DNA of 64,000 nt from Selaginella tamariscina. Taxonomy: Eukaryota; Streptophyta; Lycopodiopsida; Selaginellales; Selaginellaceae. This document shows positions 53,444-64,000 of the stretch, one piece after another (positions within the stretch are counted from its first letter, which is position 1; each line of letters opens with the position of its first letter). The notes under the pieces are model-generated. The model did no database searches. It was not told where the DNA came from and saw nothing but the letters and a program-made list of their open reading frames with translations. The stretch spans positions 243,616-307,615 of the forward strand of contig PUQB01000295.1 of NCBI GenBank assembly GCA_003024785.1. The letters run 5' to 3'. The translations under genes were made by a program, and so were the position numbers.

Positions 53444-56335
53444 CACACACGTGTTTACCTGGAAAGTAAGTACTTCAAGTTGCTGGCAGTTCGAGATAGT
53501 TAGATACATCAATCTTGGAAAAGCCCCAGGTTCACTAAATGATTCAGGGAAGTGCTTTCCTGAAAACCCAGACAAATCCAACCACTCTAAGTTGGGTAAC
53601 TTGTTTATAAAAGGAAGTTCCAATAGAGTTCCACCTCCGTTTAGAGTTAAACGTCGTAGTCGATGAAGTGATTCGAAACCATTGGGAAGGTACTTTGATG
53701 CAGTATTAAGGGTTAAACAAATCAAGGATGGGAAGTTCATCTCTAATGGAACCTCTTTGAACCGAATAGTGAAGAGCTTAAAGATACGTAGTTTTTGAGT
53801 GCCATTGAGCAACCATGCAAACTTTTGTGGATCAGCTTCAACTGTTTCAGATTTTGTTAAATTACGATGTACTTGTTGTTCATAGTTTCCCAAAGATACT
53901 TCCTCCAATGAACTATTGAAAGTTGGATAATTCAAATCTAAGGGACCACTTGTTAACCTTAAAACTCGTAAATGATTCATTTTTTCAATGTAATGTGAAT
54001 TTCTCACTGGATGAATCCTCATCGAAATAATATGCAAGCAATTCAACCTGTACATACACTCCTGATGATTAAAAATGGCATGATTATGAGCAATATCCTA
54101 TTTAAACATTGTATATGTAGTACAAGGATGTATCTCCCGTGAAATCTTATAAAATTCTGCAAATGCCTAAAACACTTCACAAATTGCCCACAAAGCCTCG
54201 GAAATGCAAATCTCACAAAACCACAAATGCATGTGAAAATCTATATATTCATACTGCATGCAGAACCCTAACTACACATGCATATACTATCAAGCTGTGG
54301 TGATACATGGTGAGGTATGCAAGTGTGATACATTAATACTTACATAGAGTATAATATAGTTTTTATACCTGTCCATGTTTTTCAGAAACCTGAAATCCAG
54401 ATGAGCATCACCATCACATTCTCCACAACAACGTATTTGAAGAACCTCCAGCTGATGAAGTCTGCCAAGCCCTTCAAGCAGATTTTCATAAGAGCACCAG
54501 CATCTTTGACCAGGAGTAAGTGCTAAGTATCTTAACTGCACAAGAAGCTCCAATCCACAAATTGTTATGAACTCCCCATTCAACCATAAAAACTTCAGGT
54601 TGGAAAAGCTTCCCAAAGAGATATGCATTGACTCCTCCAGACACAGCTGCAATACGGACAAGCGAGGCATTTCATTCGACAGAATATCTGAAACCTTTTC
54701 ACCTTTCATGTCTTCTCTATCTCCATAAATCACCTCTACTCTGATGTCTGACCGCTGCAAGTGAGAAGTGTGAAGTATGGATGTTTCTCTGTTTTGATGA
54801 TGTAGTCTGCTAGCTCAACCATCAATTGACTATATTTATCGGCTAAAGATGCATCTTCCAGTGATTTCCGTGCGGATAAAAATTCCCTGTGTTGATAATC
54901 ATCATGTTCATACGAGCTTAACACCAGCCACCAGTAATAGAGCGGACGTCCAACATCGGCTGTTCTAAAATTGAGAGAATAGGGGTATCTGCCTTCCATA
55001 GCAATGCACAGGAAAAGCACCTTCTCATCGTTGCTTAAGTCGTCGTAACTCAGCTTTAGCACCTTAAATATCTTTTCATGCTCATCACATTTTCCCCTCT
55101 TGATCTTTTCCAGAACATGTTCCCAATATGTAGGAGAATACAAATCCCCAATGTCCTTAGACATGTACCTAGCCATGACCTCCAACACTTTTGGAACTCC
55201 ATAACATTGTTCAACCATTAACTCAACATGATATCTTATATCCTTGGGAGCCTCTTCTTTCTCAAAGGCATGCAGGCAGAAGAGTGTGCGAGCATCTCCA
55301 TGTGATAAAGGATTCACCTCTAGTTTTGCAATTCTATCCCTTGAGAATTGATCAAGCACGTTTGCCTTCTGACTGGTAACCAGTTTCCTAACACCTTTGA
55401 TGTCCACCGTCCTCAAAATATCTGCGTTCCACACATTCTCTAGTACAATAAGAGTCTTCTTATTGGAAGTTCGATTTGCAAAGGCCTGGATCAATTGCAT
55501 GCCCTCTCCTACATTTGTAATCTACAGAGTGATCCATGATCAGCATTAATACACAGGTAAATATATATATCATACATACTCTTGAATGCCCAGGGAGCAT
55601 CCGCAGTTGAGAACAAATGTCCATCATCATTGATACCTCGTATTTGCCTCGGCCAACTTCGAGATATGCAATACAACCAAAGAGTTCTCTCACCTCCTGC
55701 ATCTGAAAAACGTATTGAACCAAATGCGTTTTTCCCACTCCGCTCTGCCCATGTATAAGAATCCAATCAGGTCCATGTTCAAGCAATGATCTCAGGCTGG
55801 AGATACAAGACTCTCTTGTAACTATAGGTTTCCGCACGTCAAGCGTTGGTACCAAATAGTGACTGCGGTTTATCTTTCATTAGGGCTCTCACTGCAACCA
55901 GATCAGCTTCAACTCGGTCCTTGCGGGCCAAAATCTTTCTGGATTTCATCCCTCTGAAACATCCACAACGTTGTGCGTGTGCGTGTGTGTGTTAGAGCTA
56001 GCAAACTCACCTGTTATAAAACTGTAGTTTTGAGCTCCATCTATGGTGGCCACCATTAACTCCTCCAGATCATTTTTGAACTTGCTCAACATGATGTATT
56101 CATCAGAGCCTGGATGGAAGTCTTTCATACAGTTTGCCACCTCCGGCAAAAGACGAAGACAATCCGAGGCATTCACGCCAGCAATAATGCTTTTCAGCTC
56201 CCACCCATTCTTTACAAAGTGGCATGCTGGGAGGATTAGAGCCGCAATTGCACACTTCAGCGGCTCACCAATCACCAGTCCAAGAACGGCTCCAATCGAT
56301 CCAGATGCAACCGAAGTTTGATCACGGTCAACCAT
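51949..56335 (-). pseudogene. NB-ARC-LRR (NLR) gene, copy B, better preserved
   Basis: Exons by splice-site reading are 56335-56011, 55951-55580, 55521-54369, 54047-53459 and 52493-51949. The N-terminus is 'MVDRDQTSVASGSIGAVLG'. NB-ARC: P-loop 'GQSGVGKTHLVQ', 'TLIVLENVWNADIL', 'VRKLVTSQKANVL', 'CYGVPKVLEVMARYM', 'VLKLSYDDLSNDEKVLFLC'. LRRs run from 'LKFLWLNGEFITI' to 'LRRLTLNGGGTLLELP', 'LEWLDLSGFSG' and a last exon 'FPRLQRFTIESFTFKHLPPV'. Two one-base lesions relative to copy A: an extra A near 55870 and a loss near 54745. The other lesions of copy A are absent here. It may be a pseudogene, or a functional gene if those two are assembly errors. A (TA)n/(CA)n tract lies at the donor of the last intron. 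Confidence 0.87.
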
Positions 56336-56340
56336 AGCGA

Positions 56341-57272
56341 TAGAATTTAATCAACTGAAAAATCATAATTAATAATCTCTCTCACACACACGCCTTATGT
56401 TAACATGACAATATTACACCCAGAAGAGTTGATTTACCTGGTAAATCTTTCACCACTGCCGTAGTCAAGTTCTAGCCAAACCTGTTAAAAGCTACATTAT
56501 TCGTATTAACAGTTATAAATAACATAATGGACACATATTATTTATATGGAGAAAGATTGCCGAAGTTTAAATTTTTTCTTTATTAAAATTTAACATAAAT
56601 AATAAATTATTAATTTATAATAAGAATACAAATATCAATATAATTTAACTTTTGTATTATTATTAAATATAAGTTATTTTTTTATATTAAGAATTTATTA
56701 TAAAAGATAAATTCTTTCTTATCGATAGACAACTGTCTTCATTATTATTATTGCATATATTCTCTTTGTGTGTATAATTTGAAAAAGCTATGCTCAGACA
56801 TTACTGAACAGATATGGACACACACATATATATATCAATGACACAAGGTAGATGTATGTGTGTGCATGGTATATGGTGTTTACACAAGTATATATAGCAA
56901 AAGTTGTAATTCAAGTGAGTTTTTATTGTTATGTAAAGATATCATACGTAAACATATATATTCTTTGGTATTCTTTGTATATGTGTATGTATGTATGTAT
57001 CCATTTATCTCATTGTACACATAACGCACAATAACCGAAACTAATTTACTTGATGTGAATGCCTACCATCTATACATTAAAACAAGTGATATTTGTGAAT
57101 ATGTTTTAATTTTAACAAACCGGAGCTTGTGAATTAACCAAGTGGATTCTTCTCTCTCTGGATACCTGTGTGTCCAAGCCTCTCGTAAGCCAGGGTTTTA
57201 TTAGTCAGACTGATAGACCGCGTGAAGAATTAGCAACCGCACAAGAGCGGCCACGTGGCTGATCTTATAATT
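56341..57272 (-). promoter_or_regulatory. Leader and upstream region of NLR copy B
   Basis: 56341-56500 mirrors 8541-8735, including 'ttttaacaggtttggctaga' and a probable 5' UTR intron (donor 'ccag|gtaaatc', acceptor 'tttttcag'). 57140-57270 mirrors 7970-8110. Between them is AT-rich sequence. The mirror relation marks this as part of the inverted duplication. Confidence 0.5.
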
Positions 57273-57274
57273 AA

Positions 57275-57570
57275 TGTTTTGTTGACCAGCGGACTTGAAT
57301 GGATTATTAAAGTCAGAGTCCTGCCGAAAAGGAGGCCTGGGCTTGGAGGCCCGGGCCTGGAGCATTCTGCAATATTCTTTCAGTAGGCAGATTATGCTGC
57401 CAAACAATCTTAGTCTGGCAAATGTTTTGTTGACCAGCGGACTTGAATGGATTATTAAAGTCAGAGTCGTGCCGAAGAGGAGGCCTGGGTTTGGAAGGCC
57501 CGGCCATGGAACATTCTGCAATATTCATTCAATAGGCAGATTATGCTGCCAAACAATCTTAGTCTGGCAG
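57275..57570. repeat. 148-bp tandem duplication
   Basis: Copies 57275-57422 and 57423-57570 start 'tgttttgttgaccagcgg', contain GC-rich 'gaggcctggg..tggaggcccggg' and end 'aatcttagtctggca'. They differ at few positions. NLR copy A has only a scrap of this upstream ('ggaatccgctgg' near 7980), so the duplication came after the locus pair formed. Confidence 0.92.
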
Positions 57571-57599
57571 GTTGAAATTGTTGAAACTTAAGTAATAAT

Positions 57600-60017
57600 T
57601 GAGTTGGCAAATTAAAATGTAGAACATTTTTTTTATTAAAACCATAGCAGTTTAAAACATTTGAAACTCATGTCTACCTCTTGGTTGTAGCATCTGAACA
57701 ATTCTTGATCAGCTGATGTGGATTGGAAGTGGAGATGGCTCAGTCTGCACTGGCTCAAGTGTGATGTTCTCATGTAACTTCTCAAGTGCAAATTTTGGGA
57801 GTTTCATTTTTTTTTTGTTCTCATAATATTCCTCCCAAGAGGGAGGAACCTGTACCAGACCCTATGTCCTAAACAAGATCACTAGGTTTGATTAAACACT
57901 CAATAATTAGCTGTATTAGTCGAACACCATTTGGTTGAACAGGGAGATTACAAAGACAATAAAGCCATTAGTTATCTAAGAAAAACTATTTATCGCGACT
58001 GCTGAAGCAATTTGGCATGTTGACAAGGATGGTCGAGCTTAGTTTGAGCAGATTTGGTCTAATGTCTCTCCCATACGCCTGGAAAATAAGTAGAACAAGA
58101 AGGTTTTTATGTAGGATGGACGATGAAAAGTATTAGCAAGCAAGATGGTTAAATGGAAAACTTTATCTTCATGTGATTTTGAAATCCCAATCATGCCTTT
58201 GGTACATGTTGTACATTTTAGCAAGTTGAAGGTCAACTTCTTTGGCAGCTTCAACAACTCTAACAATAGCTGCCATACAAGTAGCTCGTGTGCATACTTG
58301 CAAGTTGTATTGCCTCATTAAATTTCTATGGGTCCAAGAAGATCATATTCTTATCGTAGTTGTGCGCTGCTAGCTGTAGCTCGTTGGGCAAGTCGATGAG
58401 GATCAAGTTGAAATTCGAACTTGCCTGCCTCCTTAAGAAACCTTGATTGAGCATTTGCTGAGTGCCACTTGTCAACTTTGGCTCTCAACTTTGCATGTAT
58501 ATCTAGAAAGTCACATGTATTATCTGTAAAAAATGCTATGTACATATATTTGATGTCACAAACATCACAATCATACGCACCTCAAGTTATAGCTAACGTA
58601 GAACATAGAACAAGAGGTCGTCCTTGATGTCAATACTTGTAGCTGAGGGTTGGATATCACTTAGACTAAACATAGCTACCTCTCCTATAGGCCCAAAAGT
58701 GCCTACGGAAGGGTTGAGTCTTCTCCTAATAGGTTGTGTGGAACTCCACATTTTGTTCTTCAACTTCATTATAAGGTCCACCTCTTCCTGCTGCTATATC
58801 ACCTCTAAAAGATCTTTTGCATGCTCATTGTACAAGTCTTGTAGTCTTGTTCTCATGCTAGCGGCTCCCCTTTAGGAAAATCCAACTAGAAAGATGCATT
58901 TGTTCTCTCAAACTTGGTCAACTCACTATGTAACTTGGACCCCATATGACGCTGGCTTTTATGGTTCATCCACATCTTCATACTTGAGGATGGAGGCACA
59001 CTTTTTGCCACCGAGTACCTACATACACCACATATGTTAAAGTCAACTCAATCTAAAGAAGAAGCTATTCTATATCATCCTTCGGGCTGTCTCATCAACC
59101 TCCAAGAACTCAGCTAGCTCCATAGAGAAGCTGAATTTCACATAGTCGTGGAAGCTAAAGAACATGTGAATTTTACATTATGCATGCATATTGTCAAACC
59201 ATGTTGCAAAGTCCGCCTCAACAACCACCCATTCCTTGTATGCTCTCAACCATTGACCATATCAATGGCTCGTTCCTGCATTGCCCTTAGTATAAATCAA
59301 CTGTAAACCACTTTAGGCACTCTTTGTCCTACATCTTCAGTAGGCCCAAAGTTTGCTGCTTTGACTTGATGTCTAGACGCCCTAGTTTAGCTAAGTAAAC
59401 AAGGCGCACATCCTCAGGGATTTTGGCTCGCGACAATGCATAAAGCTTCTCCAAGCCCATTCACTTGCATTGGTCCTTCGAAATCTATGTCACTTTGTTA
59501 AACCTTTCCTCACTTAGCATCGAGTCGAGAATTGCAGAAACTTTATCATTCTTTTGTCGTGTTACTTGTACACCCATTGTTTGAGGATTTCCTCCATATG
59601 CGAGTTCTCCTTAGCTGTACAATAGCTTTGGCCAAGTTGCCCTCAATTTTGCCATGCAATAGCATGCACATTGGGAAAGTCAACTAGGAGCACAATCAAA
59701 TTGACACTGACCTCAAACATTATCTTGGCCAATATTAAACCCTGCACTGGACACCATGAGGTCTTACCAACTACAGTTTCCTTCCAATTTTGGATGTGAA
59801 GTCTATCCTTCTTAGGTAGCTTGTCGATCATGAGAGCAAGGCCCATCGAGCTGCTAATTGCCTTGATCAACTTGAGCAAGTGCGGTAGTGTGGTCTCAAT
59901 AACTGTAGAAGAGCTGCATGCAGCACAAGTTAGAGTTAAAATCACAATCAAATCATGTGCAAACATGTTAATTTGTTTGAAGAGTGTACACATGCATAAA
60001 GATGTAAACATTATCAA
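57600..60017 (-). pseudogene. Large decayed gene, family not recognised
   Basis: The minus strand shows protein-like pieces in order from 60017: 'VIETTLPHLLKLIKAISSSM', 'DKLPKKDRLHIQNWKETVVG' and 'LAKIMFEVSVNLIVLLVDF' (59930-59660); scattered shifted pieces; 'MDLIMKLKNKMWSSTQPIRR' and 'NPSVGTFGPIGEVAMFSLSD' (58781-58650); 'LRAKVDKWHSANAQSRFLKE' and 'AGKFEFQLDPHRLAQRAT' (58500-58385). The segments look like one long soluble or coiled protein with frames broken many times. No known domain was identified. There are also pure AT spacers (57600-57660). Confidence 0.4.
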
Positions 60018-60092
60018 CTTATACTATATGCATGTCCCTTTCTTTATTTATTTACACATACACACATATGTATACAGATATATATTATGCTA

Positions 60093-60600
60093 TGTATGAA
60101 TTTGTAGGTGGCCTAACTTCAGAATCAGATCCAACATTGCAATTAGCAATTCAATTCTGAACAAGCCGTGGCTGGGCATTTGCCGATGTAAATTACAGGT
60201 ACTCGAGTTACATATGTATGGATGTATATACATATTCCTTATTGTTAATTTCGTTTAGTTGTTGAAATTATTTATTAATTTGCTTTGTTAAGGATATGGC
60301 AGGGCTTACCGCTTAATGGGAAATGGGGAATCGTGGATGTTGATGATTGCTGCAGTCTTCTTACTTGGTAACACACACACACACACCCAACACGTGTATA
60401 TATGTATCGTGATATTCATGCCTGCACGTGTTTACAAATATACACATCTGTCTATCTATATATCTATCTATGCATGTATATGCATGTGGTTCTTGTGTTT
60501 TCTAGGTGACCTGTGGAGAGGTGGATAAAAATCGGCTATGTATAAATGACTGTTCTGCTGGAGGCTACACAACACTAGCTCACTCTACGGGGTACATCTT
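60093..60600 (+). pseudogene. S9 peptidase-like remnant copy 3, plus-strand half
   Basis: From 'gtaggtggcctaacttcagaatcagat' the plus strand reads 'GGLTSESDPTLQLAIQF', a stop (TGG to TGA at about 60157), 'TSRGWAFADVNY', then a GERLMG-like scrap (60300-60325) and 'GEVDKNRLCINDCSAGGYTT'-like sequence near 60515-60580 with GxSxGG still visible. This continues the protein that begins on the opposite strand at 60619-61440. Confidence 0.75.
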
Positions 60601-60618
60601 TTTAATTAACTAACTTGG

Positions 60619-61440
60619 TTATACACTTGCATATACATGTGTGTAAATACATATATTATATACACACATTATACCGTGAGAGCTAACCAAAAGAGGGGTA
60701 GGTGGGGCTTCATAATTGGCATTAGCTGGTGGATAAAAGCTAACAAAAGCCGTTTCGCCAGGGACTATAGTAGGAAACTCAATAATCTTCGGTACGTTGA
60801 TAAATCCTTGATATTGTTCAAGGTCTAATGCATCTGATGACCAAATCACCTTAGGTTTTTCAATTTCACCTTATTTCACAATTAGTAAATTACATATAGG
60901 TATGTATGTATAGATATATATACGTGTTTTCATGTACATTGTGTGTGTATTTGAACGTGTGTAATATTGATAAAAAAAAAAAAAAACTCAAAAACAGTGT
61001 CGGTGTTTCTATTGTTTCTATTATACACCAACATATATCCAAACATGACAAATTTCCCAAGTTAAACAAAATACGACGTTTCCAGATGTATATTACGTGC
61101 ATATAACTGTATCTCAACATATATATAAATATATCATGCCTTGTATAGATTCACACACCCACACACATACAGAAACACTTGTGTACATGCCTTCACAATA
61201 GAAGTTGGATGCTTCGGGGAGCCAGCACTCATGAACAAATTTTCACCACAGACTGTCTGCATTAACATTTGATTGTAAACTTATATACTTCTATTGTTAT
61301 ATATACATATGCATACCCACACGCGTGCGCGCACGCACACACACACACACACACACACCAAGTTGTAAATGGCACTGAACGGAGTTTCAAGTGGAACTAT
61401 GGAACCCAAAGAAATATTAAACATCCCCAAACATAATTTT
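60619..61440 (-). pseudogene. S9 peptidase-like remnant copy 3, minus-strand half
   Basis: The minus strand reads, from high to low coordinate, the 'VCGENLFMSAGSPKHPTSIV' exon (about 61255-61190) and then 'IWSSDALDLEQYQGFINVPK', 'IEFPTIVPGETAFVSFYPPA' and 'NANYEAPPT' (60845-60690). The next exon of the protein lies on the plus strand at 60093, so an inversion with a breakpoint near 60610 split this copy between the strands. The N-terminal part is the best-kept of the three copies. Confidence 0.8.
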
Positions 61441-61444
61441 CACG

Positions 61445-62530
61445 TTTTCTGTAAAGTTCTTTAAATTTAAGTTAAGGGTTTTTACTTAAATATTGATTCA
61501 CACTTAAAATACTTAATTCTTATTTACCCTTAAAATTTAAGGGTTTTCTTAAGCACATTCAACATATCATTTAAAATTCACTTTTACACTTGATTATGGC
61601 ATGTATATGGAGCACCAGCGGCAGGATAGCATTCAACATTGTCAATACCAATAGCCTATTTCTAAACATATTCGACATGCCAAACTCACCGGAACTAGCC
61701 ATTAACCCAATTGGAACACGGAAAACTAAGGTAAGAGTTTTCTAAATGGAAGTGCTAGCTTCGCCCAGAGTTTCTTGCAAATACCTAATGACACCCGATC
61801 GGACAATCACTAGATACCCAAGTGCACTAAGCGGGCTTGTTTCTTCTACACCTAGGGCTTATCAACATAGTACAGTAGGTAACAACAGTCAACATCCAAA
61901 GTAAAAGGAAAGTCATAGTAGAAACTATGACATTCACTAGTCAGGAACCACGACGCAGATACCACAGATTCGCACGACCACATGGACACACGGGACGAGG
62001 TGGCTGATGCCCCAGAGAATCATGGAAACCCACGTTGACAGTTCCAGCATCAATCACATGCCACAGATGGTGACAAAAGGTATGAAGAACCCCCAACACA
62101 TCCTAATGAAGTTCCAGGTGTAGGAATGTGCAGGAATGAGCGAAACCTGGACCTCATTCCTGCACATTCCTGAACCCCAAAGGTCGCATGGTCCGAACCT
62201 CATTCCCATTGTCCTGAACCTCATTGTGGGACCTCATTCGTGCACATTCTGCATCAGTGCTGCATCAACTAAGAGACGAGGGGATATTGTCTCAGGGCAA
62301 GGGGAATCCACCCAAACAGCAAGGATCATCATGACCATGTGAGAAGATTTCGCAAGGTCGCACAGTCCGAGTGAGGAGGTACCATCTAGGCAGGGAGCAC
62401 CACGCCGCCAGCCCAGAAGTTGGTGCCGCGAAAGGGGACCCCCAAGGGACAACCGGGGGAAGCCCATTCTCATCACCATCCTCAAGGAGGAGGAAGTAGG
62501 TGCTCTACGACGTTGATTTAAGCTCAACAA
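61445..62530. other. Gypsy leader region with repeat B copy 2 and a hairpin
   Basis: 61652-61833 is the reverse complement of repeat B at 15479-15665. 62122-62140 and 62153-62171 form a perfect 19-bp hairpin with a 12-nt loop. The region is GC-richer than its surroundings and leads into gag, so it is probably the LTR/leader of the element that follows. Exact LTR ends could not be set. Confidence 0.5.
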
Positions 62531-62533
62531 AGG

Positions 62534-63950
62534 GTGAGGGGTCCGCCCAGGATGTCTTATGTAGACGGCAAGGAGCAGTGGAGGATCCCATCACCTTGCT
62601 GGCCCGTGCACTCAGTAAGATGTAGGAAAGCACAGTTGCAGTGCCCCTACCCGCATTCCAAGGAGCGAAGGGCGAAGATGCAGATCAACACGTGCACAAG
62701 TTCGAACAGGTGTGCGAGCTAAGGAGCGTAACCGATAACCACATGAAGTTAAGTGGATTCGCATGTACCTTAGATAGGAAGGCACATGCTTGGTGGATGC
62801 GATTCCAAGAAGCTAATCCACAAGCTGGCTAACCTGCAGTAGAAGGAAGAGGAGTCTATGGATGACTACACCATCTATATGTTGGGTACATCGCCCGACT
62901 AAGAGATCCACTGATTGACCTAACTAAGAAGATGTGGTATCGGAAGGGGCTACGACCGGAAATCCGCAAGTGGATTGGGTTGGACAATGACCAAACGTTC
63001 GACAAGCTGCTTTGGTACGCCAAGAAGGCCGAAAATTGGGAAGTTGAGAGACGGCATGAACGAAAGAAATAGGACAAAGGCTAGGACGGCACTACCATAG
63101 ACGAGGAAAATCCCTTGGCCTCCCCAAAGCAAACGCGAAAGGAGCAATGCCCTGGAACCAAGGAGCGAGTACTAGTCCTAAGAGAGGAGGAGCAAGGACC
63201 GACGATATGGAAGGCCAACTTGACAGCCACCTTGGCCAAGATGGGGATACACCGCGCTTGGGGAGAGGTATTGCAAGGTCTGCAATATCCGCGGATCCCA
63301 CAACACCGACAATTGCTATAGGTTGGCCGATCTGATGAGCAAGACAGCACCTCAAGTAGCCACAATGACGGCTGATCGGAAGCATGAGGCAAACGTGGAG
63401 CACCGGTGTGGCCAAGGCTGTAAGACTGATAAATATGACCACCCTCACATGAGGTCACACTCGGGGGAGCAAAGACGGTGATCCCCCTCTAGGGAGCCTC
63501 AACCCTATCGAAACAAGTACGATGACAGGGAGAGACGACCGGAACGTCGGGAGCTAATTTGTGCCATGTGCAAAGGAAGCCATCCACTTTACAAATGTTC
63601 ATGGATCTCTATGATCAAACCAATGTTGGAAGCCCATGTCCCCGAGACAGTCAAGACTCCTGGTGATTTGGCAAACCCCGCTATGACACCAGCTTCAGGC
63701 CCACATTCCAATCAGGTGGGAATTGTGCCTATGGAGTCCCCATGTGGGGCCGTCACTAGGTCACAAGCCCAACGAGACGACGAGGCCAACCAACATATTG
63801 ACTTGGAAGTGGAGAACAATGGAGAATCCAGTGAGGAAGAAGTAGCGGACGAGCTTCCAAAACCAGGACAGTGGACCAGGAAACGTGTAGAAGTGGAGGT
63901 AGCAGCAAAACAAGTTAGAGCCAACAAGGCCAGGGACCTCTAGTGACTCT
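62534..63950 (+). pseudogene. Ty3/gypsy gag remnant, open to window end
   Basis: Reads across frames as retrotransposon gag: 'ALSKM', 'FQGAKGEDADQHVHKFEQVC' (62655-62715), 'MKLSGFACTLDRKAHAWWMR' (62742-62805), 'EEESMDDYTIYMLG', 'DPLIDLTKKMWYRKGLRPEI' (62905-62965), 'DKLLWYAKKAENWEVE' (63000), and a zinc-knuckle-like 'CAMCKGSHPLYKC' (63564-63602, CX2CX3HX4C, one residue short of the usual CX2CX4HX4C). The linker frame 63566-63943 stays open. Stops and an internal deletion after 'ANPQAG' make it non-functional. Pol, if present, lies past the window. Confidence 0.8.
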
Positions 63951-64000
63951 ACCGGGATTCGGGAGAGCATTGCTGCAAAGGTCTGGGAAGCCAAGTGTCG

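Noticed and set aside
1-64000. tRNA, rRNA or snRNA genes
   Set aside because: Reading by eye I found no convincing cloverleaf boxes or rRNA-like segments. A tRNAscan or Rfam search would be needed to exclude them.

Overview
The window looks like land-plant nuclear DNA, most probably from a bryophyte such as a moss (inference). The plant signals are a plant-type ADP/ATP carrier fragment, NB-ARC-LRR disease-resistance-type genes, interstitial CCCTAAA (plant telomere-type) tracts, chromodomain Ty3/gypsy elements and short GT-AG introns. Intergenic DNA is very AT-rich and full of (TA)n and (CA)n microsatellites. Gene density is low and most coding segments carry one-base frame breaks.

Layout. 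1-4.9 kb is AT-rich with an NLR scrap and an AAGTGAG minisatellite. 4.9-6.9 kb is a dead S9 prolyl-oligopeptidase-like gene, and 8.7-13.0 kb is NLR copy A (+), broken. 13.7-15.5 kb is a decayed gypsy gag-pol. 15.85-20.06 kb is a chromodomain gypsy element with a matching 5-bp target duplication; inside it integrase is duplicated, the RNase H segment is inverted and a piece of a host ADP/ATP carrier has been captured. 21-29 kb is a graveyard of minisatellites, a LINE tail and host-gene scraps (PPR, FabZ-like, unrecognised). 29.7-31.2 kb is a second S9 remnant, cut off at TTA by a new element end. 31.4-33.4 kb carries a trihelix (Myb/SANT-like) gene. 34.1-38.95 kb (-) is a multi-exon DUF7869-like gene whose first intron is filled with a GC-rich palindrome array. 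39-42.3 kb holds AT-rich tandem repeats. 42.3-43.8 kb is a second palindrome array. 44.07-47.2 kb (+) is a gene with a ParB/sulfiredoxin-like domain followed by a DNA-methyltransferase-like region. 47.3-48.7 kb (+) is an FCP1-like HAD phosphatase-homology gene. 51.9-56.3 kb (-) is NLR copy B, and 60.1-61.4 kb is a third S9 remnant, rearranged. 62.5-64 kb is another gypsy gag.

The most unusual feature is the family of 18-bp perfect palindromes GGCGGGATTAATCCCGCC. About 60 perfect or degenerate copies lie in two arrays around 37.4-38.8 kb and 42.3-43.8 kb, and one decayed copy makes up the core of a 56-bp intron of the ParB/methyltransferase-like gene. Palindrome arrays next to a ParB-fold gene invite comparison with prokaryotic parS/ParB or methyltransferase-target systems. 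That link is only a hypothesis.

The S9 and NLR segments occur as a mirrored pair (about 4.9-13 kb and 52-61 kb), so the window is bounded by a large, decayed inverted duplication with roughly 39 kb between the two NLR copies.
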